NCBI GenBank assembly: GCA_013696965.1
Contig: JACCXN010000026.1
Span: 1-46,957, forward strand
Direction: 5' to 3'
DNA length: 46,957 bases
Origin: Bacteroidota bacterium
Lineage (GTDB): Bacteria > Bacteroidota > Bacteroidia > JACCXN01
The translations under genes were made by a program, and so were the position numbers. Below the pieces are notes generated by a model. It did no database searches. It saw only the letters and a list, made by a program, of their open reading frames with translations, and was not told the origin of the DNA. Shown in pieces: positions 9,386 through 16,445 of the stretch. Positions within the stretch are counted from its first letter, which is position 1; each line of letters opens with the position of its first letter.

Positions 9386-9461
9386 GAGCTGTGTGAAGGG
9401 AGACTTTCAAGTATGGTTATGTGAGAACGCAAGGGTGAGATTCCATTGGTGACTCGATTGG
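9386..9461 (+). ncRNA. Group II intron relic: domain V and probable domain VI
   Basis: The 34 bases 9386-9419 fit group II intron domain V. They open with GAGC (the AGC catalytic triad), form a nine-position lower stem with several G-U pairs, then a two-base AA bulge on the 3' side, a five-pair upper stem GAAGG/CTTTC and a GAGA (GNRA) loop. The closing base is A instead of C, and the bulge is AA instead of the usual CG or AC, so some decay is likely. Bases 9422-9459, ending GACTCGAT, can fold as a domain VI-like arm. No reverse transcriptase frame or 5' intron part is present upstream, so only the 3' end survives. Confidence 0.7.
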
Positions 9462-9801
9462 CAGATAATTTTAATTATTTCTGTCCTGCTATAATTTAGT
9501 AGCAAAATTTCTTTCGCTCAATAAATAAATACGTAGCTCGTGGAGATTCTCTTTCTACATGGCCATCTATCCAATCTCTATGTTTAGGATTGTTTAGTAG
9601 ATTTGAAAATTCAGAAATTTAATAATTTTTGACATCTTCATCTGCATTATTCATTTCTTCCCATTTGGATTCACTATTTTCCAAAACATAAATAATGTCT
9701 TCAAAATCTTGGCTTGTTCGCTTCCATCATTTTCACCACGACTTTTAAAGGCTTCAAATTTAGTGGCTACCAAATAGGGAGCACTAAGGATTTTCACTGT
9801 A

Positions 9802-9927
9802 CCTTTTCTGCATACCCGCAGGTGGGGCTGGTTTGCAGCGTTTATGTCCACCGGCACGAAAGGTAATAGAAAGCAATGACTTTTCAAAATGCACCAAGCA
9901 CCCCACTTGAGTGTAGCAGTGTTATCC
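9802..9927 (-). repeat. attC-like imperfect hairpin at the cassette end
   Basis: Read on the minus strand, GGATAAC (9927-9921) is followed by ACTGC, TAC and GTGGGG. The far end returns CCCCAC, GTA, one unpaired T and GCAG. The arms pair in blocks separated by unpaired bases, as in attC sites with extrahelical bases. In the circular form the far end would be completed by GTTATAG from the leading edge, opposite GGATAAC (five of seven positions pair). The length of about 130 bases is within the attC range. The sequence is too degenerate for certainty. Confidence 0.45.
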
Positions 9928-9932
9928 AGTTT

Positions 9933-10322
9933 TTAATTCTTCTCATTACAGAATTTTAAGTGTGAAAGTCTCGTAAAATTTAATCTGTTTCGTGACTTAA
10001 TGGATTTTTCGTTTTTATCAATTGTCCATTTATTGTGAATTGCAAAATCTGAATTATAGTTTTTTAAAATAATTGTATTGTTCTTCGAAATCCAATTGCC
10101 ATTAATATCCACCTTTTTATTTGGGTTGGAATTGTTAAGGTAATGGAAAGTAAAATCTTCATTGATTGTTAGTTTAATATATTCAGAAGATTCAGAATTA
10201 TTACAATTACAAACACCATAAATTCCTGTTTTAAAATTTAATTTTTTGGAAGGCGGTTTTGTTTTAAATGACATTACTGTCAGAGCAACTAATATTGTTA
10301 AAAGTAGGTTCATCTTTTTCAT
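9933..10322 (-). CDS. Small exported protein carried by the cassette
   Basis: An intact 129-residue frame surrounded by decayed genes. The start at 10322 (MKKMNLLLTILVALTVMSF) gives a clean signal peptide with a basic N-region and a hydrophobic core. An upstream ATG would add 16 residues and a second hydrophobic stretch and is less likely. The mature part is strand-rich, with GIYGVCNCNNSESSEYIKLT, FTFHYLNN and NGNWISKNNTIIL, recalling small lipocalin- or NlpE-like proteins. No catalytic motif is seen. Three cysteines occur (two in the CNC motif, one near the C-terminus). The function is unknown. Its intactness inside a dead gene is consistent with recent arrival. Confidence 0.6.
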   Translation of the reverse strand: MKKMNLLLTILVALTVMSFKTKPPSKKLNFKTGIYGVCNCNNSESSEYIKLTINEDFTFHYLNNSNPNKKVDINGNWISKNNTIILKNYNSDFAIHNKWTIDKNEKSIKSRNRLNFTRLSHLKFCNEKN

Positions 10323-10788
10323 AGTATTAAGTTTTAAAGTTAATGAGATAAAAATAACAAATAAATTCATTCTGTAGCATATCTCTTTTGCTGTTCTGTC
10401 TCAAAATTGGCTATAACATCTTTCATTAATTGTGTGAGTAACTGCACGATTAAATCCTTCAGGATACCAAATTTTTCTGAACCCGATTGAAGGATCATTT
10501 GTTGGCATTAAATCCACAGTAATTCCTTGTATCCGATATCGGCACACCACACCCGACTCAATATCATGAGAAAAACCTATATCCCTCAGTTTATCTTCAA
10601 GATCAATTCTATCTTGATAGTTCAATATTTCTATTATTACATCCACATCATCGGTAGGTCTAACTTCGAGCACTGATCTGTCAGGATATAGAGATATAGT
10701 GGCTCATCCAACGAAAACCACTTTTTCTTTTATATTCTAGTGCATTGGCAACAGCTATAATTCTAATTATATTAATGTGATGGCTCAT

Positions 10789-11296
10789 CTAAAATAATTT
10801 TTTTAATTCATTAATAGCATATATTATTTCTCTAACTTTTCCTACTCGAATAACATCGACTAAAGCTAGTAATTTATAAAATTCTTGATCCTCAATTACT
10901 GCCTGAACTTGTTTTGCATAAAATGGTTCAATCATTAATCCCATTACTTTCCCTGTATTATCTGGCCAGGCATAATTCATTTCACTAATGAATTTTTTTT
11001 TCATGTATGGGTGAGATTGTGCTGTTAGGATCCCTCTTACCATCGAGCCTGGTTGTTGGGGAAAGACATACTTAACCGCATGCTCGAAAAATTCCATTAG
11101 ATTCTGCCTATTAATTTTCTTCTAGTTATAATTAATAAGACTTGCCAATTGACTTCTATTTAATGATTCGGAAATTTCAGAAATACTTATCCTTAATGAA
11201 CTGGAAAGCCCTACCAGTTACCAAGGCTTACTCAATAGATACAATTTTCAATAGAATTGCGATATCCTGTGTACGCATACCATTATGTTTTCTCAT
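10789..11296 (-). pseudogene. Decayed winged-helix regulator (probable antitoxin partner)
   Basis: The gene starts at ATG 11296 with MRKHNGMRTQDIAILLKIVS. After a nonsense codon and a frame change it continues with ISEISESLNRSQLASLINYN, a recognisable helix-turn-helix, then an in-frame TAG. It then runs as an open frame of 102 residues (10789-11097) with MEFFEHAVKYVFPQQPGSM, NYAWPDNTGKVMGL and LLALVDVIRVGKVRE. I recognise the combined pattern as a roughly 170-residue DNA-binding protein found beside nucleotidyltransferases, but I know no gene name for it. The TAG stop is directly followed by the ATG of the nucleotidyltransferase. The palindrome just upstream fits autoregulation. The 102-codon part may still be translatable, but it has lost the DNA-binding domain. 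Confidence 0.7.
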
Positions 11297-11316
11297 GAGG
11301 CAAATATATATAGATA

Positions 11317-11333
11317 TTTCGCAAATCGCGAAA
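11317..11333. promoter_or_regulatory. Palindromic operator upstream of the winged-helix gene
   Basis: TTTCGC-AAATC-GCGAAA is a perfect inverted repeat with 6-bp arms, located 21 bp before the old start codon at 11296. It is the only GC-containing palindrome in an AT-rich leader. Its placement fits an operator bound by the winged-helix protein. It has survived although both genes are broken. Confidence 0.5.
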
Positions 11334-11440
11334 CGAGGAATTTTTGCAAAAGTTAAACAATTACTGAGTGAAAGAAAATGTAGATTGGGTAGAAAACTAA
11401 AAACAGATGAAGAGATAAAAATTACCCACTAATCGAGTAA

Positions 11441-11533
11441 ACGGCCCTGCCAAAACCTGATTACTGGCGCATAGAAACCGAATCTATTCCAATTTATATC
11501 ATCCCAAAAGGTGATTTTAAAAAGGAATATTAA
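11441..11533 (+). pseudogene. C-terminal remnant of an unidentified gene
   Basis: The plus strand encodes ALPKPDYWRIETE and SIPIYIIPKGDFKKEY followed by TAA at 11531-11533, with an in-frame TAA at 11438-11440 just before it. The composition looks like real protein, and upstream frames (KQLLSERKCRLGRKLKTDEE at 11352-11411) may be part of the same gene. It runs tail-to-tail into the MutS-like gene, overlapping its stop. I do not recognise the family. Confidence 0.35.
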
Positions 11534-13314
11534 ATCTCAATCCCCATTTTTTTCATGAGCACCGAAGCATTCAAGCTCTTACAAATTCCAGTATGCAACT
11601 TATAATCGAAGAAAAGCCTCTCCCCTTCTATTTGCACATCAAAACTGTAGTTTTCCACATGGTTTGGGAGTTCTTCTTGGAGCTTGCCTAATTCCAGGTC
11701 ATGAGTGGCGATAATTCCCGTTCCATTGTATTTGATCATTTGCTTTATCAATGCTTTTGATCCAATATGCCTGTCATTTGAATTTGTTCCTCTTAATATT
11801 TCATCCAGTAAAAAGAACACATTTTCTCCGTTTTTAACTGCGGTGATAATATCCTGTAATCTCTTTAATTCTGCATAAAAAGAAGAAGCATTTTCTTCCA
11901 GGGAATCAATAATACGCATGCTGGTAAAGGGAGTAACAATTACTAATTTAAAAGATTTAGCACAAACCGGGGCTCCTGCATTGGCAAGTACCATATTTAC
12001 ACCAACGGTTCGTAAATAAGTGCTTTTTCCTGCCATGTTTGATCCGGTAATAAGCATTACTTTAGCTTCACCTTCTATATCAATGTCGTTTGTAACACGA
12101 TCCTTAGGCTTAATTAGCGGGTGGCCTGCATCTTTTGCTTTTAGCACAAACCCTTCATTTACAACTTCCGGGAATATCCAATGGGGATGATTAAAGTAAG
12201 TGTTTGCAAAACAGGATAAGGCTTCAAACTCTGCCATTGCATCAAACCACTTAATAACCTTATCTCTGTTTTTTTCTCGCCAGTTTTCCATTTTTCTAAT
12301 CCAATGTATATCCCAAAAGGTGATAAGATTTATTGGAAAGAAAACCATGTGTAAACGAAAATCCAGGTACTTTACGATGGTAGAAAGTGTTTCTAAATTT
12401 TCAGATGCTTTAGCTCCATCTAGTATAAAATTATCCCTAAGTGCAGTTAACCTTTCTGTTTTAAAAGTATTTGATTCTATTGCCGAAATCAAGGCAACAT
12501 GCAATTTTAACAGATCTACTTTTTTTGAAATGTGTTGGTAACTTTCATTAATTTTATCGTAATTCAAATAAATTATTACTCCATGAATTAATACTGCCAA
12601 ATATGCATAGCCCTGAGGCATACCCATAAAAGCTGCAACAATTAAAGCGATTGTAATAAATGGAAATAAAATAGAAAAAACAGTTAAAACCTTCTTTTTT
12701 AAAAAATAGGCGGGTTCATTAAGCCAGTTTACAATACTTTGTCTTTCACCAGGGTTGCCTTCAAAGGATTGACCAGAAACTTGAAAATCCTGTCTCCAAT
12801 CAATCATTTCCTTTAATTCGTTTACTGCATTCTGGCGAAGGTAAATCACCTTTTCTTCTGCTGGCTTTATGAGCATTGAAGCTAGTAAATTGCTTCCAGA
12901 ATTACTGGTTGTACGGTTAATAAACTGAAACAAGGAAGCATTACCAAAAATATCAAGATCAGATGTATAAGGGTGAGAATGGTCAATATAGCCACTTCCA
13001 TCATTATAAATCTTATAATCACCACTCAAACTCCTTAACTCATTTTCATTGATTATCTTAAGCCTGTTAAAATTATTCTTCTTGGTATTTATTTTTGCAT
13101 CTAATTTAGTAATGAATGCGAAAACCATAAGAAAAACAATAAGCGCAACAAAAGAAAGGCCTACTGCAATGCTAAAAGCAAAATAAAAGCCAACAGCACC
13201 GGCTAAAAAGATCAAAAGCCTATATAAAGGAAACTTTGCTGCTTGTTTAGCAAAAAAGACCTCCTGTTGAGTGAATTTTTCAATCCTCTCTTTATAAAAC
13301 TGTTCTAAATTCAT
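11530..13314 (-). CDS. Membrane-anchored MutS-family ATPase
   Basis: A 594-residue protein with the MutS domain V ATPase at its C-terminus: Walker A GSNMAGKST (Lys430), the DSLEENASSFYAELKRL segment, Walker B FFLLDEI followed by GTNSNDR, and the ATHDLEL motif. Unlike MutS1 it has no mismatch-recognition domain. Hydrophobic pairs at about residues 28-68 and 205-255 predict a membrane-bound form, and the middle resembles the MutS lever/core helices. It belongs to a MutS-related group common in Bacteroidota whose substrate is not known, so classical mismatch repair should not be assumed. Upstream lies rimO on the same strand with a 75-bp gap. Confidence 0.85.
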   Translation of the reverse strand: MNLEQFYKERIEKFTQQEVFFAKQAAKFPLYRLLIFLAGAVGFYFAFSIAVGLSFVALIVFLMVFAFITKLDAKINTKKNNFNRLKIINENELRSLSGDYKIYNDGSGYIDHSHPYTSDLDIFGNASLFQFINRTTSNSGSNLLASMLIKPAEEKVIYLRQNAVNELKEMIDWRQDFQVSGQSFEGNPGERQSIVNWLNEPAYFLKKKVLTVFSILFPFITIALIVAAFMGMPQGYAYLAVLIHGVIIYLNYDKINESYQHISKKVDLLKLHVALISAIESNTFKTERLTALRDNFILDGAKASENLETLSTIVKYLDFRLHMVFFPINLITFWDIHWIRKMENWREKNRDKVIKWFDAMAEFEALSCFANTYFNHPHWIFPEVVNEGFVLKAKDAGHPLIKPKDRVTNDIDIEGEAKVMLITGSNMAGKSTYLRTVGVNMVLANAGAPVCAKSFKLVIVTPFTSMRIIDSLEENASSFYAELKRLQDIITAVKNGENVFFLLDEILRGTNSNDRHIGSKALIKQMIKYNGTGIIATHDLELGKLQEELPNHVENYSFDVQIEGERLFFDYKLHTGICKSLNASVLMKKMGIEI

Positions 13315-13389
13315 CTGGTACTTTACTTTTTTATTAAAATGATCAAAATAGAAATAATAAGCTCATAAAGTTTAAGCTATACTAGAAGT

Positions 13390-14703
13390 TTAAATTGAGT
13401 GACCAAAAAGATCATAATCTTCAGCCGATGTAATTTTGATGTTGGCAAAATCACCAATTCTTAAATATTCATCTTCTTTTACTGAAACAAGAACTTCATT
13501 GTCAACCTCCGGGGAATCAAATTCAGTTCTACCAACAAAATATTCACCTTCTTTGCGGTCAATTAAAACCTTAAAAGTTTTTCCAATTTTAGCCTTGTTA
13601 AGTTCCAAAGAAATATTTTGCTGCACCTCCATAACTGCCTCTGCCCTTTGTTGTTTAACTTCCTGAGGAACATCATCATTTAATTTAAAGGCATGGGTAT
13701 TTTCTTCATGAGAATAAGTAAAAATACCCAACCTGTCAAACCTTGATTGTTCAACCCAATGCAACATTTCTTCGAAATCTTTTTCTGTTTCACCCGGATA
13801 ACCCGCAATAAGTGTAGTACGCAGTGCTATATCGGGAACTTTATTTCTTATTGCATCTACTATATCAATGGTTTTTTGTTTTGTTGTACCTCTTCGCATG
13901 GATTTAAGCATATTATCAGAAATATGCTGCAAGGGCATGTCAAGGTAATTACAAACATTTTTTCTGTTTTTCATCACATCCATAACATCCATAGGGAAGC
14001 CTGCAGGAAATGCATAATGCAACCTGATCCATTCAATACCCTGTACATCCGCTAATTTATCCAGCAGTTCAGCCAGATTTCGTTTTTTATATAAATCCAA
14101 ACCGTAATATGTAAGGTCCTGAGCTATCAAAATAAGCTCTTTAGTACCATTAGCAGCTAATTTTTGTGCACTTGATACCAATTGTTCAACAGGAGTAGAA
14201 ATATGCTTTCCTCTCATTAAGGGAATAGCACAAAAAGAACAAGGACGGTCACATCCTTCTGCAATTTTAAAATAAGCATAATGCAAGGGAGTTGTAATTA
14301 ACCTCTCCCCTACCAATTCATGTTTATAATCTGCTTTGAGGGTTTTTAAAAGCCGGGGCAATTCCCTTGTTCCAAAAAAAGCATCCACCTGTGGAATTTC
14401 TTTTTCCAGTTCAGTTCTATATCTCTCGGATAAACATCCTGTAACATATACTTTATTAACCAGTCCTGCATCTTTTGCCTGGGCGTAGCGAAGAATTGTA
14501 TCAATTGATTCTTGCTTTGCATTGTCAATGAATCCGCAGGTATTAATTATGACTATTCCAGCATCATCCTTTGTGGACTCATGTTCTACTTCAATATTGT
14601 TTGCCTTTAATTGTCCCATCAAAACTTCTGAATCAAATATATTTTTGGAACAACCCAGGGTAACAACGTTTACTTTATTTTTTTTAAGTGTTTTAGTCTT
14701 CAT
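13390..14703 (-). CDS. rimO: Ribosomal protein S12 methylthiotransferase RimO
   Basis: A 437-residue radical SAM enzyme that adds a methylthio group to an aspartate of ribosomal protein S12. An N-terminal UPF0004 domain has cysteines in TLGCSKNIFDSE, INTCGFI and VTGCLSERY, which hold the auxiliary cluster. The radical SAM cluster is in CDRPCSFCAIP. A C-terminal TRAM domain follows (DRKEGEYFVGRTEFDSPEVD). The SKN-F-DSE signature and GKHISTP separate RimO from MiaB. It lies downstream of ftsY on the same strand. A palindrome sits 16 bp before the start codon. Confidence 0.95.
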   Translation of the reverse strand: MKTKTLKKNKVNVVTLGCSKNIFDSEVLMGQLKANNIEVEHESTKDDAGIVIINTCGFIDNAKQESIDTILRYAQAKDAGLVNKVYVTGCLSERYRTELEKEIPQVDAFFGTRELPRLLKTLKADYKHELVGERLITTPLHYAYFKIAEGCDRPCSFCAIPLMRGKHISTPVEQLVSSAQKLAANGTKELILIAQDLTYYGLDLYKKRNLAELLDKLADVQGIEWIRLHYAFPAGFPMDVMDVMKNRKNVCNYLDMPLQHISDNMLKSMRRGTTKQKTIDIVDAIRNKVPDIALRTTLIAGYPGETEKDFEEMLHWVEQSRFDRLGIFTYSHEENTHAFKLNDDVPQEVKQQRAEAVMEVQQNISLELNKAKIGKTFKVLIDRKEGEYFVGRTEFDSPEVDNEVLVSVKEDEYLRIGDFANIKITSAEDYDLFGHSI

Positions 14704-14718
14704 TGTATGGTATGGTAA

Positions 14719-14735
14719 TTTGACAGATTGTCAAA
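14719..14735. promoter_or_regulatory. Perfect palindrome before rimO
   Basis: TTTGACA-GAT-TGTCAAA has 7-bp arms and a 3-base centre and lies between ftsY and rimO. No T-run follows on the transcribed strand, so it is more like an operator or a 5' leader hairpin than a terminator. No regulator for it is recognised in the window. Confidence 0.45.
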
Positions 14736-14772
14736 CTGCCTGATAATTGAATTTATAAGAAAATTTAGAATA

Positions 14773-15729
14773 TTATTTAGCAGAGAATAGCGAATCAACA
14801 AATTCAGTTTTATTGAAAACCTGTAGATCTTCCATTTTCTCACCTACTCCAATATATTTAACGGGAATTTTGAATTCATCTGATATGCCAATTACCACCC
14901 CACCTTTAGCAGTACCGTCTAGTTTTGTAAGGGCCAGGGCATTAACTTCGGTAGTTGCCATAAACTGCCTGCATTGCTCAATGGCGTTTTGTCCTGTAGA
15001 GGCATCCAATACTAATAGAATTTCATGTGGAGCACCAGGAATTACTTTTTGCATAACTTTCTTGATTTTAGAAAGTTCATTCATCAGGTTTATTTTATTG
15101 TGTAGTCGTCCGGCAGTATCAATAATTGCAACATCCGCGTTTTTGGAAACAGCAGAACTTAAAGTATCAAAAGCAACCGATGCAGGATCGGCACCCATTC
15201 CTTGCGAAATAATTGGAACACCTGTTCTTTCAGACCAAATTGTTAATTGATCAACTGCAGCAGCGCGGAAAGTATCAGCAGCACCAAGAATAACGCTTTT
15301 ACCGGATTTTTTAAACTGATAGGCAAGTTTTCCAATTGTAGTTGTTTTTCCAACACCATTTACACCAACCACCATAATAACATAAGGAGAACCGGTTTTT
15401 GGAAGAACAAATTCAGTTAAACTTTGTGCGTTGTTTTCCTCCAGCAATGCTGAAACTTCTTCTTTTAGAATAGTATTTAATTCAGAAATACTTACATATT
15501 TATCCTTGGCAACACGGGCTTCTATTCTTTTAATTATTTTTAATGTGGTATTTACACCTACATCAGAAGAAATAAGGACTTCTTCAAGTTTATCTAAAAC
15601 TTCATCATCAACTTTAGATTTTCCTACAACAGCTTTTGAAAGTTTTGAAAAAACATTCTCCTTTGTTTTGGCCAGTCCGCTTTCCAGACTATCCTTCTTT
15701 TCTTTAGAGAAAAAATCAAATAAACTCAT
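14773..15729 (-). CDS. ftsY: Signal recognition particle receptor FtsY
   Basis: A 318-residue SRP GTPase with a short N-terminal region and then the NG domain. The G motifs are intact: GVNGVGKTTTIGKLA (P-loop), DTFRAAAVDQL, DTAGRLHNK and TKLDGTAKGG. FtsY is the membrane receptor for ribosome-SRP complexes that deliver inner-membrane proteins. The acidic A domain of E. coli FtsY is missing, as usual in this phylum. It sits between the DUF4295 gene (upstream, with a hairpin between) and rimO (downstream). The SRP RNA partner is encoded 6 kb away in this window. Confidence 0.95.
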   Translation of the reverse strand: MSLFDFFSKEKKDSLESGLAKTKENVFSKLSKAVVGKSKVDDEVLDKLEEVLISSDVGVNTTLKIIKRIEARVAKDKYVSISELNTILKEEVSALLEENNAQSLTEFVLPKTGSPYVIMVVGVNGVGKTTTIGKLAYQFKKSGKSVILGAADTFRAAAVDQLTIWSERTGVPIISQGMGADPASVAFDTLSSAVSKNADVAIIDTAGRLHNKINLMNELSKIKKVMQKVIPGAPHEILLVLDASTGQNAIEQCRQFMATTEVNALALTKLDGTAKGGVVIGISDEFKIPVKYIGVGEKMEDLQVFNKTEFVDSLFSAK

Positions 15730-15844
15730 ATCTAATTAAATTTTAACAGCATTAAAATTCTTTATATCATTCTTATTAACTATTGTATCATTTATAGGTC
15801 AATATCAAAAGTGTAAATTTCAATAGCGATTCATAAAAATACGA

Positions 15845-15873
15845 AAAAGCTTCCTCCTTACGAAGAAAGCTTT
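15845..15873 (-). terminator. Hairpin between the DUF4295 gene and ftsY
   Basis: On the minus strand AAGCTTTCTTC pairs with GGAGGAAGCTT around a GTAA loop (one mismatch in the arms), followed by TTTTCG. It lies about 25 bp after the DUF4295 stop. The position and U-rich tail fit an intrinsic or attenuating terminator that separates the ribosomal transcript from ftsY. The T-run is short, so read-through is likely. Confidence 0.55.
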
Positions 15874-15898
15874 TCCATTAATTTATAAGCACTGAATA

Positions 15899-16051
15899 TT
15901 ACTTTGCGAGAAAATCCTTAATATGATCGTTGTGCACAATTTCTTCTTTGAAAGCATATGCACCCGTTTCAGCGGATTTTGTCATTTTAATCACTTTTGT
16001 AAATTGATTTCCTTTTCCGGATTTCAATGTAGCAACGGTTTTCTTAGCCAT
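15899..16051 (-). CDS. DUF4295 small basic protein
   Basis: A 50-residue basic protein starting MAKKTVATLKSGKG and ending NDHIKDFLAK. This matches the DUF4295 family that accompanies rpmG and ftsY in Bacteroidota. Its context and size suggest a ribosome- or translation-associated role, which has not been shown here. It begins 46 bp after the rpmG stop. Confidence 0.88.
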   Translation of the reverse strand: MAKKTVATLKSGKGNQFTKVIKMTKSAETGAYAFKEEIVHNDHIKDFLAK

Positions 16052-16097
16052 TTTGAAAAATATTTTGAATAACGCAGTAGCACGCTATTCAGGTTAA

Positions 16098-16280
16098 TTA
16101 TTTAATTTCTTTATGAACAGTCATTTTCTTAAGAATTGGATTGTATTTTTTAATCTCAATTCTCTCAGGTGTGTTCTTTTTGTTTTTAGTGGTTATATAC
16201 CTGGAAGTTCCCGGAGCACTAGTTGTTTTATGTTCGGTACATTCTAAAATTACCTGAACTCTATTACCTTTTTTTGCCAT
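16098..16280 (-). CDS. rpmG: 50S ribosomal protein L33
   Basis: A 60-residue L33 with the family core [18 protein letters not shown] and [22 protein letters not shown]. It has a single cysteine, so it is the zinc-free form. In many Bacteroidota rpmB (L28) lies immediately upstream, but here no L28 frame occurs in the 165 bp before the next gene. A -7 element at 16313-16320 suggests that it starts its own transcript. Confidence 0.95.
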   Translation of the reverse strand: MAKKGNRVQVILECTEHKTTSAPGTSRYITTKNKKNTPERIEIKKYNPILKKMTVHKEIK

Positions 16281-16312
16281 TTTTTTTAAATATTCTTTTA
16301 TTTTAAGGGCTG

Positions 16313-16320
16313 CAAATGTA
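16313..16320 (-). promoter_or_regulatory. -7 element of the rpmG transcript
   Basis: On the minus strand TACATTTG followed by C matches TAnnTTTG, 33 bp before the rpmG start. No TTG is seen at the -33 spacing, so only half of the promoter is supported. Confidence 0.45.
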
Positions 16321-16445
16321 AAAATTTAAATTTTAATTTCCTATTATGAATTAACGAAATTTATTGATTTTTCATATACCTGTGCTTCATTTTATTGTTT
16401 TTAAAGTAAAAACATTCACTTGTTCTATTAAAAGAACATGCTCGA

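Larger units (their letters stand above)
9802..10416 (-). mobile_element. Putative integron-type gene cassette inserted in the nucleotidyltransferase
   Basis: This 615-bp insert splits the dead nucleotidyltransferase. Cutting after G in GATG|TTATAGCC (10417/10416) and before T in AAAAGG|TACAG (9802/9801) joins codons for NERC to TVKILSAPY in one frame. The insert has cassette logic: one promoterless-looking frame in one orientation (9933-10322) with its start 94 bp from the leading edge, followed by a long structured tail. The leading edge G|TTATAG resembles an attC core site, and GGATAAC occurs at the start of the tail. The target G|TA is close to known integrase secondary sites (GWT). No integrase gene is in the window, so this is an inference from structure. 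Confidence 0.55.
9496..10788 (-). pseudogene. Decayed nucleotidyltransferase (AbiEii-like), interrupted by a cassette
   Basis: Fragments in order from the N-terminus are as follows. MSHHINIIRIIAVANAL starts at ATG 10788. A frame change leads to KEKVVFVG, then a TGA where the family has a second Gly, then ATISLYPDR. RPTDDVDVIIEIL holds the metal-binding Asp pair of the nucleotidyltransferase fold. IQGITVDLMPTNDPSIGF and NERC bring the frame to the insert at 9802-10416. Past the insert come TVKILSAPYLVATKFEAFKSRGEND, a frameshift to TSQDFEDIIYVLENSESKW, an in-frame TAA, and FSNLLNNPKHRDWIDGH to the end. At least two frameshifts and two nonsense codons show that the gene is dead. Its start codon abuts the stop of the upstream winged-helix gene, which is typical of a coupled toxin-antitoxin pair. 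Confidence 0.8.

Noticed and set aside
9651-9887. The 78-codon frame as an independent gene
   Set aside because: Its N-terminal third is cassette tail and its C-terminal third is out of frame with the nucleotidyltransferase. Only the middle (VKILSAPYLVATKFEAF) is real, as part of the broken gene.
10401-10673. The 90-codon frame as an independent gene
   Set aside because: It is the middle of the nucleotidyltransferase relic and ends in the insert. Its first methionine is not a gene start.
11142-11432. A 96-codon plus-strand gene
   Set aside because: Its first two thirds are the antisense of the winged-helix relic. Only the last part looks protein-like, and it is treated as a remnant.
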